This document shows, piece after piece, positions 44,546 to 53,053 of a stretch of DNA of 64,000 nucleotides. Numbering within the stretch: the first letter of the stretch is position 1; each line of letters opens with the position of its first letter. The position numbers and the translations under genes are program-made. The notes beneath the pieces are model-generated. The model was not told the origin of the DNA. It searched no databases and saw only the letters and a list, made by a program, of their open reading frames with translations. Source of the stretch: JAHRAW01 sp965226545 (lineage in GTDB: Bacteria; Pseudomonadota; Gammaproteobacteria; Arenicellales; Poriferihabitantaceae); contig OZ245364.1 of assembly GCA_965226545.1 (NCBI GenBank), positions 2,046,001 through 2,110,000 on the forward strand. Reading direction: 5' to 3'.

Positions 44546-45547
44546 TTAGTTGGTTTTAGATTCCGCACCTTGCCGTTTACGCAGCGTCGACACAATCAAC
44601 AACTCATGTGAATTTTTAATATGCCGTTTGGCGTCGTGCGCGGCGATTTGTTGAATTCGATTTTTGCCGATGCGCGTTTCGCCCTGTCCGAGCGTGTATT
44701 GCCACTGCACTTCGATGATTCGAAAATCGCAATACCATTCGCGCACGGTCGCGCAATCGTTGTACGACAACACAAACCCGCCTTGATGTTCATGCAGCAA
44801 GTCGCGCAGTTTTTGATGGTCGAAGCCGCGATGATGCACCGGGAAATTGCGTTGCGGATAAATGCCGCGAAACATTTTGCTGTCGCCTTCGAGAAAATAC
44901 GGCGGGTCGCAATATAAAAAATCATCGGCGTGTTTGACGACCGATTTTTCAAAACTTGCGCAGCCAACCGACAACCCGCGACAGCGAAAATTGCGCACCT
45001 TGTCGACCAACCGCGCAAACCGCGCCGGTTGTTCGTAAATTTTGCTCATCCAACCGAGGAAGCCGGGGCCGTATGACAAATTGTGATTAAACCAATAATG
45101 CGCCGCTAAACTGAGGCGGTCGGCGATTGGCGCATCGCCGTCCCAGTGTTGACGCAGGCGTTGTTTGACCGTGGCGTATTGTTGTTTGCTCGGCGTCCAT
45201 TCGGCGATGGCGTCGGCAAGTTGCAGCGGCGCGCGCAATTGTTGCCGCCAATAATTGGCGAGGATATCGAAGACATCGTAGCCGAACACGCGCACGCCCA
45301 ATTCCTTGGCGCAGGCAATCTCGACCGAGCCGCCGCCGAAAAACGGCGAGGCGATTCGCGCCACCCCGGACGGGATGTGTTCGACGACATGCCCGACGCC
45401 CAAACTTTTGCCGCCGGCATAGCGCAACGGCAGGCCGCTGTAGCGACAATATTTATGCCGTCCGCGACTTTTTAGCGTCGATAAAAAAATTTGTTTTTTG
45501 GCCGCGGCATCGACCGTTATAAATGAATCGTTCATTGCATCGCTCAT
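44546..45547 (-). CDS. Orphan DNA adenine methyltransferase (Dam/D12 class)
   Basis: 333 aa. Motif X/I: LRYAGGKSLGVGHVVEHIPSG and SPFFGGGSVEIA; catalytic motif IV YCDPPYFLEG, then FVLSYNDCATVREWY. These place it in the D12 class of N6-adenine methyltransferases (Dam and type II enzymes). No restriction gene accompanies it, so it may be regulatory or protective. The target sequence is not readable from the protein. It lies between coaE and mutT, where no such gene is usual, so it is probably acquired. Confidence 0.85.
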   Translation of the reverse strand: MSDAMNDSFITVDAAAKKQIFLSTLKSRGRHKYCRYSGLPLRYAGGKSLGVGHVVEHIPSGVARIASPFFGGGSVEIACAKELGVRVFGYDVFDILANYWRQQLRAPLQLADAIAEWTPSKQQYATVKQRLRQHWDGDAPIADRLSLAAHYWFNHNLSYGPGFLGWMSKIYEQPARFARLVDKVRNFRCRGLSVGCASFEKSVVKHADDFLYCDPPYFLEGDSKMFRGIYPQRNFPVHHRGFDHQKLRDLLHEHQGGFVLSYNDCATVREWYCDFRIIEVQWQYTLGQGETRIGKNRIQQIAAHDAKRHIKNSHELLIVSTLRKRQGAESKTN

Positions 45548-45581
45548 TGTTTGCGCCGGATTGTGTTGGGTAAAGTGTATT

Positions 45582-45599
45582 GGATTAAAAGTTTAATCC
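45582..45599. promoter_or_regulatory. 18-bp perfect dyad upstream of the methyltransferase gene
   Basis: GGATTAAA-AG-TTTAATCC, 35 bases before the methyltransferase ATG and 20 bases after the mutT stop. The 2-base centre is too short for an RNA hairpin loop, so a protein-binding operator is more likely than a terminator. Confidence 0.4.
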
Positions 45600-45619
45600 G
45601 CAATCCGCGCGCGGTCAAA

Positions 45620-46036
45620 TTACGCCTGCGTCAATGCGCGCAAGATGGGATGCACCGCACCAAGCGCATCCAAGCGCGCAATCCGCTCGGCGCACAACCA
45701 GCGAATCGCCTGCCCTTCGCGCGCGCGGATTTCGCCATCGAAGGAATCGACCATAAACACTTCGAGCCAAACCCGCGCATGCGGATAATCAAACGGCAGG
45801 CGAAGCAATTCACGCGCGCGCGTTACTTGCACCGCCAACTCTTCGTGCAGTTCGCGCGCCAATGCATCCTGCGGTGATTCGCCGCGATGGATTTTGCCGC
45901 CGGGAAATTCCCATTGCCCGGCGCACGGCGCATCCGCGCGGCGTTGTTGCACCAGCAATTGCGCGCCGCGCGCCAGCACGCCGACGGCGACATGCACGCG
46001 CCCGTCAGGAGCGGTAATCGGCGTTGATGTCGACAT
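45620..46036 (-). CDS. mutT: Nudix hydrolase, MutT-like (8-oxo-dGTPase)
   Basis: 138 aa. Nudix box GGKIHRGESPQDALARELHEEL matches Gx5Ex7REUxEExGU except that the final Gly region reads AV. Preceded by LLVQQRRADAPCAGQWEFPGG, typical of MutT, which removes oxidised dGTP. The start at 46036 overlaps argJ by 32 bases; a GTG at 45997 (VHVAVGVL) is an alternative. Its place after secA-argJ follows the gammaproteobacterial pattern. Confidence 0.85.
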   Translation of the reverse strand: MSTSTPITAPDGRVHVAVGVLARGAQLLVQQRRADAPCAGQWEFPGGKIHRGESPQDALARELHEELAVQVTRARELLRLPFDYPHARVWLEVFMVDSFDGEIRAREGQAIRWLCAERIARLDALGAVHPILRALTQA

Positions 46037-47216
46037 AGCGGCGGGTTAAATCGCAGGTCAATACGCGCGCCGCGCCGTCGGCGATATGCAAATCCACGGC
46101 GATTGCAACTTCGTCTTTTTGCAACTGCGCGCGCAACGCCGCTTCATCGTGCGCGGCGCGTTGTCCGCGTTCGGCGACCGCAATGCCGCCGATGAAGATG
46201 TCGAGGCGCGATGCATCGACGCGCGCGCCGGATTTGCCGACGGCCATCGCAACCCGCCCCCAGTTGGCGTCGGCGCCGGCGACTGCGGTTTTGACCAGCG
46301 GCGAATTGGCGATGGCGCGGGCGACGGTTTGCGCGGCGCGATGATTTTCCGCGCCGCGCACATCGACGACAATCACCTTGTTGGCGCCTTCGCCGTCGCG
46401 CACGATTTGCCACGCCAACTGCGCCAACACTTCATCCAGCGCGCGTTGAAATTCTATGCACGCCGCATCGTCGTCGGTCAATGGCGCGTTGCCGGCCGCG
46501 CCGACCGCGAACGCCAAACACATGTCCGAAGTCGAAGTGTCGCCGTCTACGCTGATGGCGTTAAAGGTGTCGGCCACGCCGCGCGTTAACATCGATTGCA
46601 AGGCGCGCGGTGCAATCGCGGCGTCGGTGAAAATAAACCCCAACATCGTCGCCATGTTCGGCGCAATCATTCCCGAGCCTTTGGCGATGCCGTTTATCGT
46701 GACGGTTGCGCCGTCAATCGTTGCGCGCGCGGTTGCGCCTTTGGCGAAAGTGTCGGTGGTGGTGATGGCTTGCGCGGCGCGGCGCCAAGCGGCGACGTCG
46801 AGCGATTGGATTAATGGCGGCAAGGCGTCGATGATTTTATCGATGGCCAACGGTTCGCCGATGACGCCGGTCGATGCGGCAAACACCCGCTCGGGCGCGC
46901 AACCCAAAGTCGCGCCGACCGCTTCGCAGGTTTGGCGCACATGGCGCGCGCCGGTTTCGCCGGTGCAGGCGTTGGCGCAGCCGGCGTTGACCAGCAACGC
47001 GCGCGCGCGTCCGTGCGGCAGATGTTGTCGGCACCAATCGACCGGCGCGCCGGGCACGCCGGATTGCGTCAACACCCCGGCGACCGCGACTTCGCGGTCA
47101 AACGCCGCCAACATTAAATCATCGCGCCCGCGATAATTCGCGGCCGATTCGACCGCCGCCAAACGCACGCCGGAGATCGGCGGCAAGGCGGGGAATGCGG
47201 GCGGTTGGAATGACAC
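46005..47216 (-). CDS. argJ: Bifunctional ornithine acetyltransferase / N-acetylglutamate synthase
   Basis: 403 aa, GTG start. Arginine synthesis: transfers acetyl from N-acetylornithine to glutamate. The self-cleavage site is in KGSGMIAPNMATML, where the Thr becomes the nucleophile of the beta chain; the oxyanion STGVIGEPL and SVDGDTSTSDM blocks are also present. The C-terminus YVDINADYRS is canonical. secA ends 24 bp upstream. Confidence 0.96.
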   Translation of the reverse strand: MSFQPPAFPALPPISGVRLAAVESAANYRGRDDLMLAAFDREVAVAGVLTQSGVPGAPVDWCRQHLPHGRARALLVNAGCANACTGETGARHVRQTCEAVGATLGCAPERVFAASTGVIGEPLAIDKIIDALPPLIQSLDVAAWRRAAQAITTTDTFAKGATARATIDGATVTINGIAKGSGMIAPNMATMLGFIFTDAAIAPRALQSMLTRGVADTFNAISVDGDTSTSDMCLAFAVGAAGNAPLTDDDAACIEFQRALDEVLAQLAWQIVRDGEGANKVIVVDVRGAENHRAAQTVARAIANSPLVKTAVAGADANWGRVAMAVGKSGARVDASRLDIFIGGIAVAERGQRAAHDEAALRAQLQKDEVAIAVDLHIADGAARVLTCDLTRRYVDINADYRS

Positions 47217-47240
47217 GATGGCGGGCGGCGGCGGGCGCGG

Positions 47241-50021
47241 TTATTGCGAACGCCCGTGGCATTGTTTGTATTTTTTGCCGGAGCCGCACGGACACGGGTC
47301 ATTGCGCCCGATTTTTTTGCCGCTGCGCACAAACGGTTCGGTTTGCGCCGGCGCTTGACCGGCGCGGCGCGCGGCTGGATTACGCTTGCCGCGTTGCGCG
47401 CCGCCTTTTGCGCCAAGATTCTTGCCGCGCGCCGCAACTTGCGCATCGGCCTCGGCCTCGGCGAGGTCGTGCGCATCGGCGTGGATGAAGTTCATCGGTT
47501 GTTGGCGGCGGTTTTGTTCGAGCGCGGCGATTTGTTGGTCGTCGGCAATTTGAAACCGCGCCAGCATCGACACCACTTCGAATTTAATGTTGCCCAACAT
47601 CGCGGTGAACATTTCGAACGCCTCGCGTTTGTATTCCTGCTTCGGATTTTTTTGCGCATAACCGCGCAGATGAATCCCTTGACGCAGATGGTCCATCTGC
47701 GACAAATGTTCCTTCCATTGTTCATCCAACACTTTAAGCATCACGGCCTTTTCAAAATGCCGCATGCCAACTTCGCCGACGCGCGATTCTTTATCGACGA
47801 ACAATTCGTCAATCGCCCGCGCAATTTTTTCGCGCAAGGTTTCTTCATGCAGCGAATCATCCTCGTCCAGCCATTGCTGCACCGGCAATTTCAAACCAAA
47901 CACCGCGCCCAATTGCGTTTCCAACTCCGGCGCATCCCATTGCTCTTCGAGCGAATTCATTGGAATGCATTGCCCGATTAACGCATCCGACACTTCGTTG
48001 CGCGCGGCGACGACGTACTCGGAGATGTCGTCGGTTTCCATCAGCATATTGCGCTGTTGATAAATCACCTTGCGTTGTTCGTTGGCGACGTCGTCGTATT
48101 CGAGCAGTTGTTTGCGCGCATCGAAGTTGTGGCCTTCGACCTTCATCTGCGCGTTTTCAATCGCGCGTGAAACCCACGGATGTTCAATCGCCTCGCCCTC
48201 TTCCATGCCGAGTTTTTGCATCAACGCGGCGATGCGTTCCGAGCCGAAGATGCGCATCAACGAATCCTCGAGCGAAAGATAAAATCGACTCGAGCCGGGG
48301 TCGCCCTGCCGTCCGCACCGCCCGCGCAATTGATTATCGACGCGCCGCGATTCATTGCGTTCGGTGCCCAGCACATGCAGCCCGCCGGCTTCAATCACGC
48401 GGCGATGGCGGGTTTGCCATTGTTGTTCGATGCGCGCGCGCGCATCGACGTCGTCCTCGTCGACCTCGGCGAGTTCCAACTGCAAATTGCCGCCGAGCAC
48501 AATGTCGGTGCCGCGTCCGGCCATGTTGGTGGCGATGGTCACCGTGCCGGGGCGGCCGGCTTCGGCGATGATTTGCGCCTCTTGTTGATGTTGTTTGGCG
48601 TTGAGCACTTTATGCGCGACGCCGGCTTTTTTGAGCAACGCCGACAGGCGTTCGGAGGATTCTATCGAGGCCGAGCCGACCAGCACCGGTTGCCCGTTTT
48701 CGCGGCGCGCTTCGATGCCGAGCAATATCGCGTTCAGTTTTTCGGCTTCGGTGCGATACACCAAATCGGCAAAATCCTCGCGCACCATCGGGCGATGCGT
48801 CGGGATGACGACGACTTCCAATTGGTAAATCTGCAAAAACTCCGGCGCCTCAGTGTCGGCCGTGCCGGTCATGCCGGCGAGGGTGTCGTACAGGCGAAAA
48901 TAATTTTGGAAGGTAATCGACGCCAGCGTTTGGTTTTCCTGCTGAATCGCGACGCGCTCTTTGGCTTCAATCGCCTGATGCAGCCCGTCCGACCACCGCC
49001 GCCCCGGCATCATCCGCCCGGTGAATTCGTCGATGATGACGATTTGCCGGTCGCGCACGATGTAGGCGACATCCTTGTGAAACAAATGATGCGCGCGCAA
49101 GGCGGCGTTTAAGTGATAAATCAAACCGAGATTGCCGAGTTCATACAAGCCGCCGCCCTGTTCGATTAAGCCGGCTTCGCTCAGCAATTGTTCGGCGGTT
49201 TCGTGGCCTTGTTCGGTCAACGACGCTTGGCGGGTTTTTTCGTCAATCGTAAAATCGCCGCCGGCGTCGCCGTGTTGTTGCTTAAGTTTCGGCGCGATTT
49301 GATTGATGGTCGCGTACAGGTCGGTACTCTCTTCGGCCGGGCCGGAGATAATCAGCGGCGTGCGCGCCTCGTCGATTAATATCGAATCGACTTCGTCGAC
49401 AATCGCAAACCCAAGCCCGCGTTGGCAACGTTCATCGGCGGTGAACGCCATGTTGTCGCGCAGATAATCAAAACCGAATTCGTTGTTGGTGCCATAGACG
49501 ATGTCGCAGCGATACGCGGCGCGCTTGTCGTCGATGGCTTGCCCGGTGGCGACCACGCCGACCGTCAGCCCGAGATAGGCGTAAATTTTGCCCATCCAAT
49601 CGGCGTCGCGGCGGGCGAGATAATCGTTGACCGTGACGATATGCACCGGCGTCGCCGCAATCGCGTTGAGATACGCCGGCAAGGTCGCGACCAGCGTCTT
49701 GCCTTCGCCGGTTTTCATCTCGGCGATTTTGCCGTCGTTGAGCACGATGCCGCCGACCAACTGCATATCGAAATGGCGCAGCGATAAAGTGCGCACCGCG
49801 GCTTCGCGCACCACTGCAAACGCCTCGACCAGCAAATCATCGCGGCGCGCGCCGGCGGCAATGCGCGCGCGAAATTCGCCGGTCTTGGCGGCCAGTTCGG
49901 CGGCGGACAACGCTTGGAGTTGCGCTTCGAGTGCGTTGATGTGCGCAACCGTTGCGCCGATTTTTTTCAGCAAACGTTGATTGCGATCGCCGAAAACTTT
50001 TTTAAGGGTGTGTTGCAGCAT
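47241..50021 (-). CDS. secA: Preprotein translocase ATPase SecA
   Basis: 926 aa from ATG 50021 (an in-frame TTG lies 4 codons earlier). Drives post-translational export through SecYEG. Walker A MKTGEGKTLVA, DEAD-like VDEVDSILIDEARTPLIISG, TVTIATNMAGRGTDIVLGG, GTERNESRRVDNQLRGRCGRQGDPGSS read across the helicase lobes, and the C-terminal zinc motif RNDPCPCGSGKKYKQCHG for SecB/lipid binding. A moderate Arg/Ala/Gly linker precedes the zinc motif. First gene of secA-argJ-mutT. Confidence 0.97.
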   Translation of the reverse strand: MLQHTLKKVFGDRNQRLLKKIGATVAHINALEAQLQALSAAELAAKTGEFRARIAAGARRDDLLVEAFAVVREAAVRTLSLRHFDMQLVGGIVLNDGKIAEMKTGEGKTLVATLPAYLNAIAATPVHIVTVNDYLARRDADWMGKIYAYLGLTVGVVATGQAIDDKRAAYRCDIVYGTNNEFGFDYLRDNMAFTADERCQRGLGFAIVDEVDSILIDEARTPLIISGPAEESTDLYATINQIAPKLKQQHGDAGGDFTIDEKTRQASLTEQGHETAEQLLSEAGLIEQGGGLYELGNLGLIYHLNAALRAHHLFHKDVAYIVRDRQIVIIDEFTGRMMPGRRWSDGLHQAIEAKERVAIQQENQTLASITFQNYFRLYDTLAGMTGTADTEAPEFLQIYQLEVVVIPTHRPMVREDFADLVYRTEAEKLNAILLGIEARRENGQPVLVGSASIESSERLSALLKKAGVAHKVLNAKQHQQEAQIIAEAGRPGTVTIATNMAGRGTDIVLGGNLQLELAEVDEDDVDARARIEQQWQTRHRRVIEAGGLHVLGTERNESRRVDNQLRGRCGRQGDPGSSRFYLSLEDSLMRIFGSERIAALMQKLGMEEGEAIEHPWVSRAIENAQMKVEGHNFDARKQLLEYDDVANEQRKVIYQQRNMLMETDDISEYVVAARNEVSDALIGQCIPMNSLEEQWDAPELETQLGAVFGLKLPVQQWLDEDDSLHEETLREKIARAIDELFVDKESRVGEVGMRHFEKAVMLKVLDEQWKEHLSQMDHLRQGIHLRGYAQKNPKQEYKREAFEMFTAMLGNIKFEVVSMLARFQIADDQQIAALEQNRRQQPMNFIHADAHDLAEAEADAQVAARGKNLGAKGGAQRGKRNPAARRAGQAPAQTEPFVRSGKKIGRNDPCPCGSGKKYKQCHGRSQ

Positions 50022-50097
50022 AGTGTTGAACAATTGCGCGCTTGATTATGCCACAGCGATTGCGCGATGCGCGGCGCGCGTATACGATATTCGCGCA

Positions 50098-50457
50098 ATG
50101 CCGCGCGATAAACAATCCCCCCGCCACTTCACCCACATCGGCGATTGGCTGTCGGCGATTCTGCCGCCGAATTCCGACCGCCCGGCCAATGACGATGCAC
50201 AACGCCGCTTGGCTGACTGCCTGCGCACGCCGCTCGGCGAGGCCGCGCCGCATTGTCGCGCATTGTTGTTCGCGTCCGGGCGGGTTGCGTTGTTGGTCGA
50301 CAGCGCGGTTTGGGCGCAGGCGATTCGCCATCGCAGCACGCGATTGCTCCAAGCGATTATCGACGGCGGCATCGACGCGCGCGAAATCGTCGTTAAAGTG
50401 CGCCCGCGCAACGCGAATGAAGCGCGCGCGCAACGCGATGAACGCGGCGCGAAATAA
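50098..50457 (+). CDS. dciA: DciA (DUF721) replicative helicase loader
   Basis: 119 aa from ATG 50098. Core pattern: HFTHIGDWLSAIL near the N-terminus, then CRALLFASGRVALLVDSAVWAQAIRHRSTRLLQAI, as in DUF721/DciA proteins that load DnaB where DnaC is absent. It diverges from secA, the usual gammaproteobacterial arrangement (lpxC-dciA-secA). TATACGAT at 50081-50088 could be a -10 box only about 10 bases from the ATG. Confidence 0.8.
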   Translation: MPRDKQSPRHFTHIGDWLSAILPPNSDRPANDDAQRRLADCLRTPLGEAAPHCRALLFASGRVALLVDSAVWAQAIRHRSTRLLQAIIDGGIDAREIVVKVRPRNANEARAQRDERGAK

Positions 50458-50540
50458 TGCATCAACCGATTGGCGGCGCGGCTTGAATAACACGCCGCGC
50501 GGGAGGGGAGAGGTAATTAAAGGGGTGCGCGATGCGCGGG

Positions 50541-51452
50541 TTATACGGTGGCCACGGTCGGCGCAAACGCAATCGGCACTTCGGCTTCGTCTTCGTAGGT
50601 GACCAATTCCCAAGCCGATTGGTCGGCGATGAGTTGGCGCAACAGACGGTTATTTAAGGCGTGCCCGGATTTATGCGCTTCGAATGCGCCGATGAGCGGA
50701 TGACCGAGCAGGTATAAATCGCCGATGGCGTCGAGGACTTTGTGTTTGACGAATTCATCGCCGTAGCGCAAGCCGTCTTCGTTTAAGATGTGATACGCAT
50801 CCATCACAATCGCGTTGTCGAAACTGCCGCCTTGCGCCAGCCCGGCGTTGCGCAACGCCTCCAAATCATCCATAAAGCCGAAGGTGCGCGCGCGGCTGAC
50901 TTCTTTTACGAATGAAGTTGTCGAAAAATCCACCGTCGCGGTTTGCGCGGAATTTTGCAAAATCGGATGATCGAAATCGATTGCAAACGACACCTTAAAA
51001 CCGTTGAACGGTTCGAATTTCACCCACTTGTCATCGCAGGCGACTTTTAACGGTTTTTTGATGCGGATGAATTGTTTGAGTTTGTTTTGTTCCAAAATGC
51101 CGGCCGACTGCAACAAAAACACAAACGGCCCGGCGCTGCCGTCCATAATCGGCACTTCGGGCGCGCTGACTTCGACGCAGGCGTTATCGATGCCGAGCCC
51201 GGCAAACGCCGACATTAAATGTTCAATGGTCGAAATCTTGACGCCGTTGTGTTCGATGGTGGTCGACAACCGCGTATCGCTGACCGATTCGGATTTGGCC
51301 GGCACTTCGACCGGCGGGGTTAAATCGACGCGGCGAAACACAATGCCGGAATCGACCGGCGCCGGGCGCAAGGTGATATACACTTTGTCGCCGGTATGCA
51401 AACCGACGCCGGTGGCGCGTATCGTGTTTTTTAAAGTGCGTTGTTTTAACAT
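50541..51452 (-). CDS. lpxC: UDP-3-O-acyl-N-acetylglucosamine deacetylase
   Basis: 303 aa zinc amidase, committed step of lipid A synthesis; indicates an LPS-bearing Gram-negative. Zinc ligands: His in STIEHLMSAFAGLGIDNA, His and Asp in VKHKVLDAIGDLYLLG; catalytic His in GAFEAHKSGHALNNRLLRQL. N-terminus LKQRTLKNTIRATGVGLHTG is normal. It is separated from ftsZ by a 340-bp gap, so it probably has its own promoter. Confidence 0.97.
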   Translation of the reverse strand: MLKQRTLKNTIRATGVGLHTGDKVYITLRPAPVDSGIVFRRVDLTPPVEVPAKSESVSDTRLSTTIEHNGVKISTIEHLMSAFAGLGIDNACVEVSAPEVPIMDGSAGPFVFLLQSAGILEQNKLKQFIRIKKPLKVACDDKWVKFEPFNGFKVSFAIDFDHPILQNSAQTATVDFSTTSFVKEVSRARTFGFMDDLEALRNAGLAQGGSFDNAIVMDAYHILNEDGLRYGDEFVKHKVLDAIGDLYLLGHPLIGAFEAHKSGHALNNRLLRQLIADQSAWELVTYEDEAEVPIAFAPTVATV

Positions 51453-51509
51453 TTTGCAATATTCGCGGATGCCCGCCGCTGTTCGGCAGGTCGTTGGATG
51501 CGCGATACT

Positions 51510-51515
51510 ACTATA
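51510..51515 (-). promoter_or_regulatory. Possible -10 box for lpxC
   Basis: TATAGT on the minus strand, 58 bases before the lpxC ATG, with a weak TTAGTG-like -35 16 bases upstream. Confidence 0.3.
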
Positions 51516-51583
51516 AACAACGAATGATTTGCACTAATTCGCCATAAAAATACCACTTATTTACATTACATTTTGGCAATGTA

Positions 51584-51675
51584 CGGACGCCCCGCTTAAA
51601 TCGGGGCGTGTCAAGGGGGTTGCTCGGCGTTGCATGGGGTGCGGGTACGGACGCCCCGATTAAATCAGGATGTGT
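51584..51675. repeat. Two copies of a 30-bp element, one with a perfect hairpin, between ftsZ and lpxC
   Basis: TACGGACGCCCCGCTTAAAT.. (51584) and TACGGACGCCCCGATTAAAT.. (51646) repeat about 62 bp apart. The first holds a perfect stem ACGCCCCG (51588-51595), loop of 7, CGGGGCGT (51603-51610); in the second the right arm is mutated (CAGGATGT). Together with 51453-51583 and 51676-51792, where I see no gene, they fill the 340-bp gap. It could be an ftsZ terminator or a small dispersed palindromic element. Confidence 0.6.
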
Positions 51676-51792
51676 CGAGAACGCATCGATGGCATATCGA
51701 TGGCGAATCGGCGCCCCATTGGCGCGACGAGGTGCGCACCGACACCGGCGCGCTATTGACGCACCGCACCGCATTCGCCTGAGTTGGCGCGG

Positions 51793-52983
51793 TTAATCGG
51801 CCTGGCGGCGCAAAAATCCGGGCAAATCGCCGGCGGTGTCGTCGGCTTCGCTGATTTTCGGCGCATCGATGTCCCTGCGCTTGTGTCGCCACGCCATCGG
51901 GCGCGACCCGCGCGACGGCGTGGCGGCGACCTGCGGACGGGCGCGCGGCGTTTCATCGACCGGCGCGACCGGCGCGCGCGTCGGGCGTTCCGAGCGTTCC
52001 GAGCGTTCGTTGCGCACCGCGCGCGGCGCACCGAGCAGCCCGGTGGCGACCATGGTGACGCGCAATTCATCGTGCATCGAATCATCAAACGCGGTGCCGA
52101 TGACGACATTGGCGTCCTCGGCCGCGTATTCGGAAATCGCCTTGCCGACCGCTTCGTATTCGCCGATGCGCATATCCGGCGATGCCGTGATGTTGACCAA
52201 CAAGCCGCGCGCGCCGTGCAAATCGATGTCTTCGAGCAGCGGGCTGGAAATCGCGCGGCGCGTCGCTTCGACCGCGCGCTGGTCGCCGCTGGCGGTCGCC
52301 GAGCCCATCATCGCCATGCCCATCTCCGACATCACCGTGCGCACATCGGCAAAATCGACATTGACCAAGCCCGGCCGGGTGATGAGTTCGGAGATGCCCT
52401 GCACCGCGTTAAACAACACCTCATCGGCTTTGTGAAACGCGGCAATCATCGTCGCCTCTTCGCCGACCACGCTGAGCAGTTTCTCGTTGGGGATGACAAT
52501 CAGCGAATCGACGCTCTGTTCGAGCGCGCCGATGCCGGTTTCGGCGAATTCCATTCGCCGCGGGCCTTCGAATGGAAACGGCTTGGTGACCACGGCCACG
52601 GTCAACATATTTAACTCGCGCGCCAAATCGGCGATGACCGGCGCCGCGCCGGTGCCGGTGCCGCCGCCCATGCCGGCCGCGATGAACACCATGTCGGCGC
52701 CGCCGATGGCTTCGGCGATGCGTTCGCGATCCTCCAACGCGGCTTGACGCCCGATGTCCGGGTTGGCGCCGGCGCCGAGCCCTTTGGTCAGCGATTCGCC
52801 CAACTGCAGCACGGTCGGCGCATTCGAACTCGCCAGACATTGCGCATCGGTGTTGGCGTTAATTAAATCGACGCCATCGAGATTGGCCTGCAGCATGTGC
52901 TCGACCGCATTGCCGCCGCCGCCGCCAACGCCGACCACCTTGATGACCGCCTGACGACTTGCCACTTCAACCAGTTCAAACAT
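51793..52983 (-). CDS. ftsZ: Cell division GTPase FtsZ
   Basis: 396 aa; ATG 52983 chosen because AGAGGA lies 7 bases upstream and the upstream 10 codons are not conserved. Forms the Z ring. IKVVGVGGGGGNAVEHM, tubulin signature GGGTGTGAAPVIA, NVDFADVRTVMSEMGMAMMGSA read through the T7 loop. C-terminal peptide DLPGFLRRQAD binds FtsA/ZipA. The linker contains a 9-bp-encoded ERSERSERP repeat and is otherwise short. Confidence 0.98.
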   Translation of the reverse strand: MFELVEVASRQAVIKVVGVGGGGGNAVEHMLQANLDGVDLINANTDAQCLASSNAPTVLQLGESLTKGLGAGANPDIGRQAALEDRERIAEAIGGADMVFIAAGMGGGTGTGAAPVIADLARELNMLTVAVVTKPFPFEGPRRMEFAETGIGALEQSVDSLIVIPNEKLLSVVGEEATMIAAFHKADEVLFNAVQGISELITRPGLVNVDFADVRTVMSEMGMAMMGSATASGDQRAVEATRRAISSPLLEDIDLHGARGLLVNITASPDMRIGEYEAVGKAISEYAAEDANVVIGTAFDDSMHDELRVTMVATGLLGAPRAVRNERSERSERPTRAPVAPVDETPRARPQVAATPSRGSRPMAWRHKRRDIDAPKISEADDTAGDLPGFLRRQAD

Positions 52984-53053
52984 TTGCCCGTCCTCTGTGT
53001 CGTAAAAAATCAAATGCGCACTCGGCGATTAACCGCGTTGCGCTCGTTACCAA

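Noticed and set aside
51588..51610. Hairpin as a canonical Rho-independent terminator
   Set aside because: The stem is perfect but no T-tract follows on either strand.
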